Source of the DNA: Halolamina salifodinae
Lineage (GTDB): Archaea; Halobacteriota; Halobacteria; Halobacteriales; Haloferacaceae
Assembly (NCBI RefSeq): GCF_017874235.1
Contig: NZ_JAGGLC010000003.1
Coordinates: forward strand, 397,437-461,436
Length of the DNA stretch: 64,000 nucleotides
Direction of reading: 5' to 3'
Shown: piece after piece, positions 17,392 through 26,640 of the stretch
Layout: the number at the start of each line of letters is the position of its first letter
How positions within the stretch are numbered: position 1 is the stretch's first letter
The notes under the pieces: generated by a model
What the model was told of the DNA's origin: nothing
The model's input: only the letters and a program-made list of their open reading frames with translations
Database searches by the model: none
Made by a program: the position numbers and the translations under genes

Positions 17392-18860
17392 TCGCCTACC
17401 TCCGCCGCGAGGCGGTCCTCGGCGGCCGCGAGCGATTCTCGGTGGGCGTCGACGGCCGCCGCGTGGTTGGCGTGCGTCTCGCGCAGGCGGGTTAGCGATT
17501 CTTCGACGGCCGAGGCAGCGGGGCCGCCGCGGGAGTCACGCGCGGCGACGCTCCCCGCGGGGGAGAGCAGGTCTGCGAGCGCCTTCTCGTCGACGTACGC
17601 CGAAAGCGGGTCGTCGAGCACCGCGTCGGCGGCCGCCGCGAGTGCGTCGATCTGCTCGTCCACGCCAGTCTCGTCGTCGATGGCCGTCGTCGCCTCCGCG
17701 ACGAGCTCGTGGGCGGTGCGGAACGGGAGGCCGGCGGCCGCGAGCGCGTCAGCGACGCCCGTTGCTGTCGAGAAGCCCTTGCCAGCGTCGGCCGCACAGG
17801 CCTCGGCGTCCCACTCCGCGGTAGCGACGGCGCCGGCGGTGACCTCGGTCGCCTCGCTGACGATGTCGACGGCGTCCCACGCGTGGGGTGTCGCGCGCTG
17901 GAGGTCGCGGTTGTACGCCCGGGGGAGCCCCTTCAGCGTCGTGAGCAGCCCCGTCAGGTCGCCGACGGCGTCGCCGGCGACAGCACGAACTAGCTCCAGC
18001 GAGTCGGGGTTCTTCTTCTGGGGCATGATCGAGGAGGTGGAGGCGTAGGCGTCGTCGATGTCGACGTGGCCGTCCTTCGCGGCCTCGATCAGGTCGGTCG
18101 CGAGCCCCGAGAGCGTCGCCGAGAGCGCCGCGAAGGCGCTACAGCCCTCGATCAGGAAATCACGCGCGGTGACCGCGTCGGCGGCGTTCTCGATAACGTC
18201 GTGAAAGCCCAGCAGCTCAGCAGTGCGCTCGCGGTCCACATCGAACGTGGTGCCGGCGAACGCCGCGGCGCCCAGCGGCGAGCGGTTCGTGCGCTCGAAC
18301 GCGGCGAGTAGGCGCTCAGTGTCGCGCGCCACGGCGCCCGCGTAGGACGCGAGCAGGTGGGCGACGGTGGTCGGCTGGGCGTGCTGGCGGTGAGTAAAGC
18401 CCGGAACCACGGAGTCTGTCTCCCCGGCCGCGGCGTCGAGGAGCGCGGCACGGAGGTCCAGCGTGGCCTCGGCAGCGTCGAGCAGGTCCTGACGGAAACG
18501 GTAGCGGATGCAGGTCGCCACCTCGTCGTTGCGCGAGCGCGCGGTGTGCATCCGCCCGCCCGCGGGCCCGACCTCGGAGACGACGGCCGACTCGATGGCC
18601 TCGTGGACGTCCTCACCCTCGGGGAGGACCTCGTGGCCGGCCTCCTCGACGGTGTCCAGCGCGTCGAGGATGGCTGCGGCGTCGACGTCGCCGACGATGC
18701 CCTGTTCGGCCAGCATCACCGTGTGGGCGCGGTCGACCGCGAGGTCAGCCGCGAAGATGCGTTTGTCGGCGTCGAGACTCGACATGAACGAGCGTGCGGG
18801 CCCGCCGGCGAAGCGTTCGCGGCGGACGACGGTCTGGTCGTCGCTCGTGTCTCCGGACAT
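17382..18860 (-). CDS. argH: Argininosuccinate lyase
   Basis: The 492-residue enzyme cleaves argininosuccinate to arginine and fumarate. The fumarase/aspartase superfamily signature appears as TSSIMPQKKNPDSLELVR, and the N-terminal FAGGPARSFMSSLDADKR is typical. It starts directly after the argG stop with no gap, so the two last steps of arginine synthesis are co-transcribed. Confidence 0.95.
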   Translation of the reverse strand: MSGDTSDDQTVVRRERFAGGPARSFMSSLDADKRIFAADLAVDRAHTVMLAEQGIVGDVDAAAILDALDTVEEAGHEVLPEGEDVHEAIESAVVSEVGPAGGRMHTARSRNDEVATCIRYRFRQDLLDAAEATLDLRAALLDAAAGETDSVVPGFTHRQHAQPTTVAHLLASYAGAVARDTERLLAAFERTNRSPLGAAAFAGTTFDVDRERTAELLGFHDVIENAADAVTARDFLIEGCSAFAALSATLSGLATDLIEAAKDGHVDIDDAYASTSSIMPQKKNPDSLELVRAVAGDAVGDLTGLLTTLKGLPRAYNRDLQRATPHAWDAVDIVSEATEVTAGAVATAEWDAEACAADAGKGFSTATGVADALAAAGLPFRTAHELVAEATTAIDDETGVDEQIDALAAAADAVLDDPLSAYVDEKALADLLSPAGSVAARDSRGGPAASAVEESLTRLRETHANHAAAVDAHRESLAAAEDRLAAEVGDYV

Positions 18861-20093
18861 CTACTCCCCGCCGTCCGTCGAGAGCGTGGTCGTCTCCTGT
18901 GCGTCCTCACGCTCGGCCTTCTCGGCCACGTCGTTGGCCAGACGCTCCTGGAAGCCGTGGTACTTCGCCACGCCAGTCGCGTCGGCCTGCTCGATGCCGT
19001 CTACCGTCTCGGTGTTGAACGAGGCGGCGTTCTCGGAGTAGACGCCATACTCGGACTCGCGGGCGACCGGACGGACGTGCCCGCCCTGGAGTTTGACCGT
19101 CACCGTGCCGGTGACTTTCTCCTGGGAGGCCTCGAGGTAGCCGTTCAGACTCTCCGTGAGCGGGGAAAACACCAGCCCGCGGTAGGCCTGTTCGGCCCAC
19201 TGCTGCTCGATCTGGGGCTTGAAGTCGCGCTCGGTTTTCGTGAAGACGAGCTGTTCCAGCGCTTCGTGAGCGGTCAACAGGACCGTCGCGGCCGGGTGCT
19301 CGTAGTTCTCGCGGACCTTCAGCCCGAGCATGCGGTCCTCGAGCATGTCCGTGCGGCCGACGCCGTGGGCGCCCGCGAGGGCATTGAGGTTCTCGATCAG
19401 GTCGACTGGGTCGAGGAGTTCGCCGTTGAGGCCGACGGGGTAGCCGTTCTCGAACTCGATGTCGACCAGTTCCTCGCCGCTGCTGGGGGTCTTGGTCCAC
19501 TCGTAGATGTCTTCGCTCGGGATATGGCTGGGGTCTTCGAGATCCCCACCCTCTACTGAACGGGACCAGAGGTTCGTGTCGATGCTCCACGTGCCCTCGT
19601 TGCCGGCCTCGACGGGCAGGTCGCGCTCCTCGGCGTAGTCGACCTCCCACTCGCGGGTCAGACCGAGTTCACGTACGGGCGCGATGACTTCGAGGTCCGA
19701 GCCGCGCCAGACGGTCTCGAAGCGGAGTTGGTCGTTGCCCTTCCCCGTACAGCCGTGGGCGATGGCGTCGCAGTCCTCGGCCTCGGCGACTTCGAGGATC
19801 TTTTCGGCGATCACGGGGCGGGCGAGCGCGGTGCCGAGCGGGTAGCCCTGATAGGTGGCGTTCGCGCGCACCGAGTCGAAGCAGAGCGACGCGAACTCGG
19901 CTTTGGCGTCGACGACGTGGATGTCCAGCCCCAGCGCGTCGGCGGTCTCTCGGGCCTCCGCGAACTCGGCCTCTGGCTGGCCGACGTCGACGGTGACGGC
20001 CAGCACGTCGTCGTAGCCGTACTCCTCTTTCAGTAGCGGGACACAGACGGTGGTGTCCAGTCCACCGCTGAACGCGAGCGCGACTTTACTCAT
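18861..20093 (-). CDS. argG: Argininosuccinate synthase
   Basis: The 410-residue ligase joins citrulline and aspartate using ATP. The N-terminal pyrophosphatase loop is VALAFSGGLDTTVCVPLL, followed by GYDDVLAVTVDVGQPEAEF and AHGCTGKGNDQLRFE. It heads the argGH pair. A minus-strand TATA-like TTTATT about 32 bp upstream of the ATG suggests a very short leader. Confidence 0.96.
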   Translation of the reverse strand: MSKVALAFSGGLDTTVCVPLLKEEYGYDDVLAVTVDVGQPEAEFAEARETADALGLDIHVVDAKAEFASLCFDSVRANATYQGYPLGTALARPVIAEKILEVAEAEDCDAIAHGCTGKGNDQLRFETVWRGSDLEVIAPVRELGLTREWEVDYAEERDLPVEAGNEGTWSIDTNLWSRSVEGGDLEDPSHIPSEDIYEWTKTPSSGEELVDIEFENGYPVGLNGELLDPVDLIENLNALAGAHGVGRTDMLEDRMLGLKVRENYEHPAATVLLTAHEALEQLVFTKTERDFKPQIEQQWAEQAYRGLVFSPLTESLNGYLEASQEKVTGTVTVKLQGGHVRPVARESEYGVYSENAASFNTETVDGIEQADATGVAKYHGFQERLANDVAEKAEREDAQETTTLSTDGGE

Positions 20094-20352
20094 ACCTACG
20101 TCTGAAAGCCGCTATCCAATAAATACACCGCTTTAGAAGTTAAAAGGAAATGTGCTACGACACGCTACCCGGACGAAGAAGTGGTGGATTTCGGCGAAAC
20201 GGTAACGAGGGGTAAAGTAGAGTTGGGCCTAGATGGCCCGCGGCCGGAACGCGACCCGCGGCTGTCGGACGGCAACGTCGACAGCGGTGGTCACGTGAGT
20301 CACATCGAATGGACTGTCGGGGAGGTACAAAACTGTTGTGGCGAAACGCGGC
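20094..20352. other. Intergenic region with argG promoter
   Basis: This 259-bp stretch separates argG from the MFS gene on the same strand. The argG-proximal 60 bp is AT-rich and holds the TATA-like element. The rest shows no convincing gene; short frames here have no start signals or recognisable protein features. Confidence 0.5.
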
Positions 20353-21642
20353 TCAGTCCTCCTCACCCGAACGATCCCGCGAGACGCCGAAATCTTCAGG
20401 CTGGGCGTCGGCGACCGACGGAAGTCGCCTGAGTCGCGGGCGACCCAGCACGTAGATGGCTGTGAAGCCGAAGCCGCCGGCGGCCAGCGCCATCGTCGTC
20501 GACGTACCAAGCGTCTCCGCGACGACGCCGCCGACGAGCGAGCCGAGCGGGAGCGTTGCGCCCGACGCAGTCCCCTTCGTGGCGGCGATACGGCCCAGTA
20601 TCTCGGTCGGGAACAGTCGCTGATTCAACGTCGAGGTGAGCACGCCCGAGGCGGCCGCGGGCACCCACGCGAGGCCGAACAGCGCGACCGTCGCGGCTGG
20701 CGAGGAGACCACTACCGCTGCCAGCCAGCAGGCGGCGCCGAACCCCTGCGCGAGGAGAACCGTTCCGTACGGAACCCCCTCGAGGTACGGGCCGACGACG
20801 GAGCCGACGAGCCGTCCGACGCCGAGCGCGCCCAACATGAGGCCGTAGAGCGCTGGCCCGCCCAAGTCGGCGCCGAACGCCGGTAGGATAGCGAGCGTGA
20901 CGCCGGTGGCGAAGTTCGCGACTGCGGTCGTGAGCACCAACTCGACGAACACCGTCCCGCGGAGCGCGTCGACGCCGGCCCGGAGATCGCTGGCGTAGGA
21001 GCGGAGTACGGAGCGAAGCGTGGGACCGGCCTCAGCCGAATCGTTGCCGTCGTCGGGTTCCGGGGCACGGATCGTGATGCCGACGAACAGCAGGGCGGCG
21101 ACGCCGAATGTCGCCGAATCGAGGAGGAACAGCGTCGTCGCCCCGAAAACGGCGACCACGCCACCACCGACGGCGTCGAACACCATATCCAGCCCGAGCG
21201 TCACGGTCGCCAGCGCGGAGTTGGCGCCCGAGAGCCGGTCATCGTCGACGATTCGGGGCAGCAGCGCCGTCTCCATCGGTGCCATCAGCAGCGTCGCAAG
21301 CATCAGCACGGGAACGACGGCGAACAGGACGCCGACGCTCAGCCGTCCCGTCACGGCAGCCAGCGGCAGCGCGAGGACGACGACACCCTGAATCACCTGC
21401 GAGCCGACGAGCACGGGCTTGAGCGGCAAGCGATCCACGAGCGGCCCGGCGAGCACCTGCAGCAGCCACGGGAGCAGGAGGATGGCGTTCAGCGCGCCCG
21501 TGAGCACCGTCGAGCCGCTTAGCTGATAGGCTAGCCACAGCACGGCGACCGTGTAGAGGCTGTCGCCGGCGTTGGTGACGAACTGGCCGGCGAAGAACCG
21601 CCGGAAGTCGCGGTTGCGCCAGAGCGAGGGCTGGTCGGTCAT
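20353..21642 (-). CDS. MFS transporter (exporter-like)
   Basis: The 429-residue protein has about twelve hydrophobic segments arranged in two halves around a charged loop (residues about 195-215). The start FRRFFAGQFVTNAGDSLYTV and the LAGPLVDRLPLKPVLVGS loop after TM2 are typical of the MFS_3 type linked with drug or macrolide efflux. The substrate cannot be inferred. It is separated from the aminotransferase gene by about 330 bp. Confidence 0.85.
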   Translation of the reverse strand: MTDQPSLWRNRDFRRFFAGQFVTNAGDSLYTVAVLWLAYQLSGSTVLTGALNAILLLPWLLQVLAGPLVDRLPLKPVLVGSQVIQGVVVLALPLAAVTGRLSVGVLFAVVPVLMLATLLMAPMETALLPRIVDDDRLSGANSALATVTLGLDMVFDAVGGGVVAVFGATTLFLLDSATFGVAALLFVGITIRAPEPDDGNDSAEAGPTLRSVLRSYASDLRAGVDALRGTVFVELVLTTAVANFATGVTLAILPAFGADLGGPALYGLMLGALGVGRLVGSVVGPYLEGVPYGTVLLAQGFGAACWLAAVVVSSPAATVALFGLAWVPAAASGVLTSTLNQRLFPTEILGRIAATKGTASGATLPLGSLVGGVVAETLGTSTTMALAAGGFGFTAIYVLGRPRLRRLPSVADAQPEDFGVSRDRSGEED

Positions 21643-21972
21643 CGACTCTCACCCCCGCGGGTGGGTGAGATGTTCGACGAGCGTGGTCGGCAGCGTGGTC
21701 GGTAAGGCGATACTCGCGATAGGGAGTCGAACGCGCCGCCGCAGTCTGCGGCGGGCGCTGGCGATGTCGGCATGTGCGTGTGTGGTCGGTGGGGAGAGTG
21801 CGGCTACCGGCGTAGCGAAGCGAACCCGAGTGCTGCAGCTATCGGGCCCGCGGCGCGGCCGGGGGCGAGAAGGGGTCGAACACCGGACGACACACGTGCC
21901 GGCGGTTCATTTGGCGCGTCGCTCAGGGTGTCGGTGAGTAGTGAAAAGAAACTGACGGTCGTGGTCGGCGCG
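21643..21972. other. Intergenic region with a strong short hairpin and a T-tract
   Basis: No gene is supported here. A perfect 8-bp stem with a 3-nt loop (CCGCCGCA and TGCGGCGG, 21736-21754) is present. Read on the minus strand, a T-rich tract TTTCTTTTC at about 21943-21951 follows the end of the aminotransferase and may terminate it. The DNA near the MFS start contains another imperfect palindrome (21648-21669). Confidence 0.4.
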
Positions 21973-23229
21973 CTACTCCAGATACGCCTCTGTCGCCCGC
22001 GCGAGCGCGGCGACGCCTTCCTCCAGTTCCTCGGGTGAGACGTGGCTGAACGAGATCCGGAGCGAGCGCGTCCCCACGCCGTCGTCACCGAGGTCGGCGG
22101 CACCCTGTCGGCCGCCGTCGTCAACGTAGAACCGCTCGCCGGGGAGGTACGTCACGCCCTCCTCGGCGGCCAGCGGGAGCATCTCCTCGGCGTCGACGCC
22201 CTCCGGGAGCGTGACCCAGAGGAAGAAGCCACCCTTCGGTTCGGTCCACGAGGATCCGGGCGGGAGGTGGCGCTCCAGCGCGTCAATCATCGCGTCGCGC
22301 CGGGTCTCGTACCCCTCCAGGAGGCCTTCGAGCGTTGGCTCGTAGTGGCCGGCGTCGAAGTAGCGCCCGAGCACGCTCTGGGTGAACGTGTTCGTGCCGC
22401 CCGCGGCCATGTGGCCGATCTGTTCGATCAGCGCCTCGTGGGCGACGATCCAGCCGGTTCGAACCCCCGGAGCGATGGTTTTCGAAACGGTTCCGAGCCG
22501 GATCACGCGGCCCGAATCGTCGAGTGCGGCCAGCGGCGGCGGCGACTCGCCCTCGAAGCGGAGTTCGCCGTAGGCGTCGTCGGCGACGACCAGGAAGTCG
22601 TACTGCTGGGCGAGTTCGAGCACGCGCTCGCGGCGCTCCCGCGTGAGCGTCGCTCCTGTTGGGTTCTGGAATGACGGGATGGTGTACAGCAGTTTGGGGA
22701 CCGGTTGGCCAGCGGCCTCACGGCGTTCGAGGAGTTCCTCCAGCGCGTCCGGGTCGAGGCCGTTCTCGTCCAGATCGACGCCCGTGAGTTCGGCGCCGTG
22801 GTTGTCCAGCACCGCGAGGCTCCAGACGAACGAGGGCGACTCGACCAGTACCTCGTCCCCGGGGTCGAGGAACGTCGCGCCGATGGCGTCCAGCGCGTGG
22901 GTCGCGCCGTTAGTGACGAGCAGTTCGTCCCGGGTTGCGTCGACGCCGTTGACGGCCTCGTGAGCGAGGATGCCGTCGTTGAGGCGCTCGACGTACTCGC
23001 CGCCACCGTACTGGAGGACATCAGCCGCCTCCTCGTCGAGCACCGTCTCGACGGCGTCACGGAGGGCGGCAACGGGGAACGACTCGGGGTACGGGAACCC
23101 GTAGGTCAGTGGGACGGCGTCGGGCGCGGGCGGCGACGCGCCCCCGGCGTAGCCCGCGTCGTCGAGGCGTTCCCGAACCGTCGTGGCGAACAGGTGGTCG
23201 AACCGCCGTTCGCGGTCGGACTCGCTCAT
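21973..23229 (-). CDS. PLP-dependent class I/II aminotransferase (2-aminoadipate/MocR-like)
   Basis: The chosen start ATG 23229 gives 418 residues beginning MSESDRERRFDHLFA; longer frames lack sense. The fold type I motifs are TNGATHALDAIG, PSFQNPTGATLTRERRERVL, the Asp in FLVVADDAYGEL, and the PLP lysine in GTVSKTIAPGVRTGW. It resembles aminotransferases acting on 2-aminoadipate, aromatic or branched amino acids. Substrate specificity is not readable. It is transcribed alone. Confidence 0.88.
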   Translation of the reverse strand: MSESDRERRFDHLFATTVRERLDDAGYAGGASPPAPDAVPLTYGFPYPESFPVAALRDAVETVLDEEAADVLQYGGGEYVERLNDGILAHEAVNGVDATRDELLVTNGATHALDAIGATFLDPGDEVLVESPSFVWSLAVLDNHGAELTGVDLDENGLDPDALEELLERREAAGQPVPKLLYTIPSFQNPTGATLTRERRERVLELAQQYDFLVVADDAYGELRFEGESPPPLAALDDSGRVIRLGTVSKTIAPGVRTGWIVAHEALIEQIGHMAAGGTNTFTQSVLGRYFDAGHYEPTLEGLLEGYETRRDAMIDALERHLPPGSSWTEPKGGFFLWVTLPEGVDAEEMLPLAAEEGVTYLPGERFYVDDGGRQGAADLGDDGVGTRSLRISFSHVSPEELEEGVAALARATEAYLE

Positions 23230-23393
23230 AGCGGCAGTCGTCGGCGTCGGGGGATAAAGCAATCCGTGTCGGAAACCGTGGCCGGATCGGCCGACTCTCC
23301 CGGTTCGGTTCTCCCGTGACCCCCCGTTGACGCCCTGACCCGCCACCCCTCGTGCCCCGTTGGAACTATTTGATACGAACGTGACACGGGAGT

Positions 23394-25010
23394 ATGGACG
23401 ACGATGTCGAGAGCCTCGCCGTCGTGACGGGCGACGGGGGTGAGCCGGTGGACAATCCGGGCCTCCGCCGGCGACTCGCGGCCGGCGCAATCAGTACGGT
23501 CGGCCTCGTGTTGCTCGGCGTGCCGGCGTACGACATCTGGGACGACGCAAGCAACCTCGGTTGGGGCATCGCCGATACGCTATTGGAGAACTCCGTGTTG
23601 ATCGGGCTAGCGCTGCTGCTGATCGGCGGTGGCGTCTGGCTGTTCGGACAGGACTGGAGCGATGACGACGTCGTGCTGGCGGCGCGGTGGACTGTCGGCG
23701 GCGCCCTCGCCACCGCCGGCCTGTACGCGGTGGTGATTCTGCTCCAACTGCAGGTAATGGGCCGACTCAAACCGTACGTACTGGCTGCCGACGGCGTGCT
23801 GATGGGATCGGTTGCGGCGTTCGGCGCCGGGCTCTACGACGTGCAGCGCCGCCAGAGCCGCCGGGAGCTAACAGCCGAACGAGACCGGTTCCGAGCCTTC
23901 TTCGAGGGAACGAACGTCCCCATCGTCACGGTCGGCCATCGCGATGACGGTCTGGTGGCTGGCGAGGGCAACCCGGCGTACGAGGACGCGTTCGCCGTCG
24001 GTTTTGAAGCACTGCTCGCCACCGCCAAGCCGACGAGTGAGAGCGACTTCGACCGTGAGCAGTTCGTCCACGCGACGCTACGGGCGGAACCCTACCGCGA
24101 TGAGATTCACGTCCCGCCGGAGAACTTGGACCCGAGCGCCCGTGCTGACGACGAGGACGACCGGCTAACGAAGGGCCGCTTCTACGACGTCCGGACGGTC
24201 CACGTCGCCGCCGACGAGACGTTCGTAGTGTTCACCGAGATCACCGCCGGCAAGGAACGGGAGCGCCTGCTGGCCGAGCGTACCGAGCGCCTCGCCCGCC
24301 AGAAGTCCGAGCGCGAACGGGAGCTGGAAGAGCGCACGAACCAACTCGAGTTCCTCCACTCGCTGCTGCGCCACGACGTGCAAAACGGGACGATGGTGAT
24401 CGGCTCCCGGGCCGAGATACTGCGCGAGGAGCTATCGGGCCGCGAGGCGGAGTTCGCGACGACGATCCTCACTCGGGCCCGCGGGATATCCGACCAGATC
24501 GACCGGATCCGGACCGCGCTGAACACGCTGACTGAGGGGACCACCACCGAACCGGTCGACCTTTCGGAGTTGCTCGAACGGCGCGTCGAGACGTTCCGGG
24601 ACAACTACCCCGACGTGCACGTCGAGACCGATATCGACGCCGGCCTCCGGGCCGAGGCCGACGACATCCTCGACGACGTGCTCGCGAACCTGCTGCGCAA
24701 TGCTGTCGAACACAACGACAAGGAGCAGGTCGAAATCGAGGTGGTCGCGACTGAAGTCGACGACGGCATCCGAATCGGGATCGCCGACAACGGCCCGGGG
24801 GTCCCCGAGGAGGACCGCGATCAGGTGTTCCGCCGGGGCGTCTCGAATGCGCAGGCTGGCGGCCCCAGCGGCTCCGGATTCGGTCTCTTCTTCATCGACA
24901 CGATTGTCGACGGCTACGGCGGCGAGGTCCACATCGAGGACAACCACCCTGAGGGCGCGCGGTTCGTCGTCTCGCTGCCGCCGAGCGACGCCAGTTTCGG
25001 CGGCGAGTGA
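23394..25010 (+). CDS. Membrane sensor histidine kinase
   Basis: The 538-residue kinase has an N-terminal membrane domain with about four transmembrane helices (residues about 20-150), a PAS-like region (about 165-285), a coiled-coil stretch rich in ERER, the phospho-acceptor box LHSLLRHDVQNGTMVIG near residue 325, and a HATPase domain. ATP-binding motifs are NLLRNAVEHND, DNGPGVPEEDRDQVF and SGSGFGLFFI. It is followed 61 bp downstream by a HalX response regulator, its likely partner. Confidence 0.92.
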   Translation: MDDDVESLAVVTGDGGEPVDNPGLRRRLAAGAISTVGLVLLGVPAYDIWDDASNLGWGIADTLLENSVLIGLALLLIGGGVWLFGQDWSDDDVVLAARWTVGGALATAGLYAVVILLQLQVMGRLKPYVLAADGVLMGSVAAFGAGLYDVQRRQSRRELTAERDRFRAFFEGTNVPIVTVGHRDDGLVAGEGNPAYEDAFAVGFEALLATAKPTSESDFDREQFVHATLRAEPYRDEIHVPPENLDPSARADDEDDRLTKGRFYDVRTVHVAADETFVVFTEITAGKERERLLAERTERLARQKSERERELEERTNQLEFLHSLLRHDVQNGTMVIGSRAEILREELSGREAEFATTILTRARGISDQIDRIRTALNTLTEGTTTEPVDLSELLERRVETFRDNYPDVHVETDIDAGLRAEADDILDDVLANLLRNAVEHNDKEQVEIEVVATEVDDGIRIGIADNGPGVPEEDRDQVFRRGVSNAQAGGPSGSGFGLFFIDTIVDGYGGEVHIEDNHPEGARFVVSLPPSDASFGGE

Positions 25011-25071
25011 GTTGGTACGTAAAAACCGGGGCACATCCTTTTCAGTCAGCCATTCGTCAGTCTTGCCTGCG

Positions 25072-25647
25072 ATGGTGTCCATCGACCCCGCCGGCAGCCC
25101 GGTCGTTCTCGTCATCGACGACGACGAGGACGTGCGAAACACCTACGAGCTCTGGCTCGACCACGACTGGGAGACGTACACCGCCGAGGACGGACAGACG
25201 GCCCTCTCGATCCTCAGCCCCGCTGTCGACGTCGTCGTCCTCGACCGAATGATGCCGGGACTTTCGGGCGGGGACGTGCTCGACGCGATGCAGGACCGGG
25301 AGGCCGACCCGCGGGTCGTGCTGGTGACGGCGGTCAGCCCCGAACCCGAAATCGTCGAGACGCCGTTCGACGCCTACCTCCCCAAACCGGTCGACCGCGA
25401 GGAGCTCAACGAGACGGTCAGAAAACTCCTCGGCCGTGACAAGCAGGACGACCGGCTTCGGGAGTACTACCGCCTGGTGGAGAAACGCGCGACCCTGGAG
25501 ACAGAAATCCCGGAGCACGTGCTGGTCGAAGACGAGCGCTACGAGCAGCTAACGTACCGGATCGCGGAGTTGGAGGAGGACCTCAACCAGGACCTCAACG
25601 ACCTGGATTCCGACGAGTTCGTGGCGCTGATCGACGATGTGGTGTAG
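25072..25647 (+). CDS. Response regulator with HalX domain
   Basis: The 191-residue protein from ATG 25072 has a receiver domain with the acidic pair in VLVIDDDEDVRNTYELWL, phospho-acceptor Asp in VVVLDRMMPGLSG, and Lys in AYLPKPVDREE. It is followed by a coiled-coil HalX domain (YYRLVEKRATLETEIP) that ends in acidic repeats. HalX proteins are haloarchaeal signal outputs of unknown mode of action; no DNA-binding fold is seen. The preceding gene encodes a histidine kinase. Confidence 0.9.
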   Translation: MVSIDPAGSPVVLVIDDDEDVRNTYELWLDHDWETYTAEDGQTALSILSPAVDVVVLDRMMPGLSGGDVLDAMQDREADPRVVLVTAVSPEPEIVETPFDAYLPKPVDREELNETVRKLLGRDKQDDRLREYYRLVEKRATLETEIPEHVLVEDERYEQLTYRIAELEEDLNQDLNDLDSDEFVALIDDVV

Positions 25648-25737
25648 CTGCAAGCGTCCACGGAAGAAACGCGTGTACTTTCTTTCACGGTTCTTCCGGC
25701 AAGAAGTGTTTTGAACGGGGCGCCCGACTCTCGCGAC

Positions 25738-26640
25738 ATGGAACGGACCTCGCTTACCCGACGTGACACCCTCCGAGTCGGTGCGACCGCGGCACTCGCC
25801 GGCCTCGCCGGCTGTTCCGGCAGTATCGGTGGCAGCGCCACCGTCTACGGCCGGTGGACCCCGGCACAGGAGGGCAGCGGCGCCAACCAGAGCGGCGAGT
25901 CGATTCGGGCGATGGAGCCAGCCGACCTCGACGAAGGCCGGCACACGCTCGGCGACCGCTACGACCTGATGGCCGCGTTCCTCGAACCGCCGGTGCCGAC
26001 CATGGAGTTCGGCGAACTCGACGCCGTCTACTACAACGGCGGCTGGACCACTTCGCTGTACGGCGTCGAAGCCGAGTTCGAGCAGTCCGCGATGGTCAGC
26101 GCCTACCAGAACGAACTCGACGCGGAAACGGTCAACAGCACGTACAGCGGCTACGAACTCTACCGCGTCGACGCCACGCTCACCTCCTACCTCGTCGGCG
26201 TCGCCGACGGGCGAATCGCCATCTCCTCGAACGGCGACCGGGACCGCGCGGCCATCGAGTCGCTCATCGACGCCCGCGAGGACGGCACGCGCCGGACGAA
26301 CAACGACGGCCCGCTCTCCTCGCTCGAGTCCGCGGTGGGCCAGGAGTCCTCCACCGAGATCTCGGTCGGCGACGACGTGGGGGTACAGGTCGGCGAGACC
26401 ACGCCCACGGCCGTCGCGATGGGGTTCAGCGTCACCGACACCGAGGAGGACCTCGTGAGTCTCACCAGCGGCTTCATCCTCCCGGACACCGTCACAGAGC
26501 CTGAGGCGGCCGTCGAGGCCCGGCTCAGCGCCGACGCCTCCGTCGGCGTGCTGAACTACTCGGAGGCCGAGATCAGCACCGACTCCGGCGTCGTCGTCGC
26601 GACGGAGGAGCGGCCCGTGGCTGACGGACTCGCCTTCTAG
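25738..26640 (+). CDS. Tat-exported lipoprotein of unknown function
   Basis: From ATG 25738 (300 residues) the N-terminus shows a twin-arginine signal LTRRDTLRVGATAALAGLAG and a lipobox cysteine followed by SGSIGGS. The mature part has a repeated alpha/beta pattern with YYNGGW and SYLVGVADGRIAISSNGDRD segments. I do not recognise the family. Its TAG stop lies in a CTAG tetranucleotide that also supplies the stop of the convergent peptidase gene. Confidence 0.8.
   Translation: MERTSLTRRDTLRVGATAALAGLAGCSGSIGGSATVYGRWTPAQEGSGANQSGESIRAMEPADLDEGRHTLGDRYDLMAAFLEPPVPTMEFGELDAVYYNGGWTTSLYGVEAEFEQSAMVSAYQNELDAETVNSTYSGYELYRVDATLTSYLVGVADGRIAISSNGDRDRAAIESLIDAREDGTRRTNNDGPLSSLESAVGQESSTEISVGDDVGVQVGETTPTAVAMGFSVTDTEEDLVSLTSGFILPDTVTEPEAAVEARLSADASVGVLNYSEAEISTDSGVVVATEERPVADGLAF

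Noticed and set aside
18357..19559. 400-codon open frame on the plus strand
   Set aside because: It is antisense to argH and argG, which are certain.
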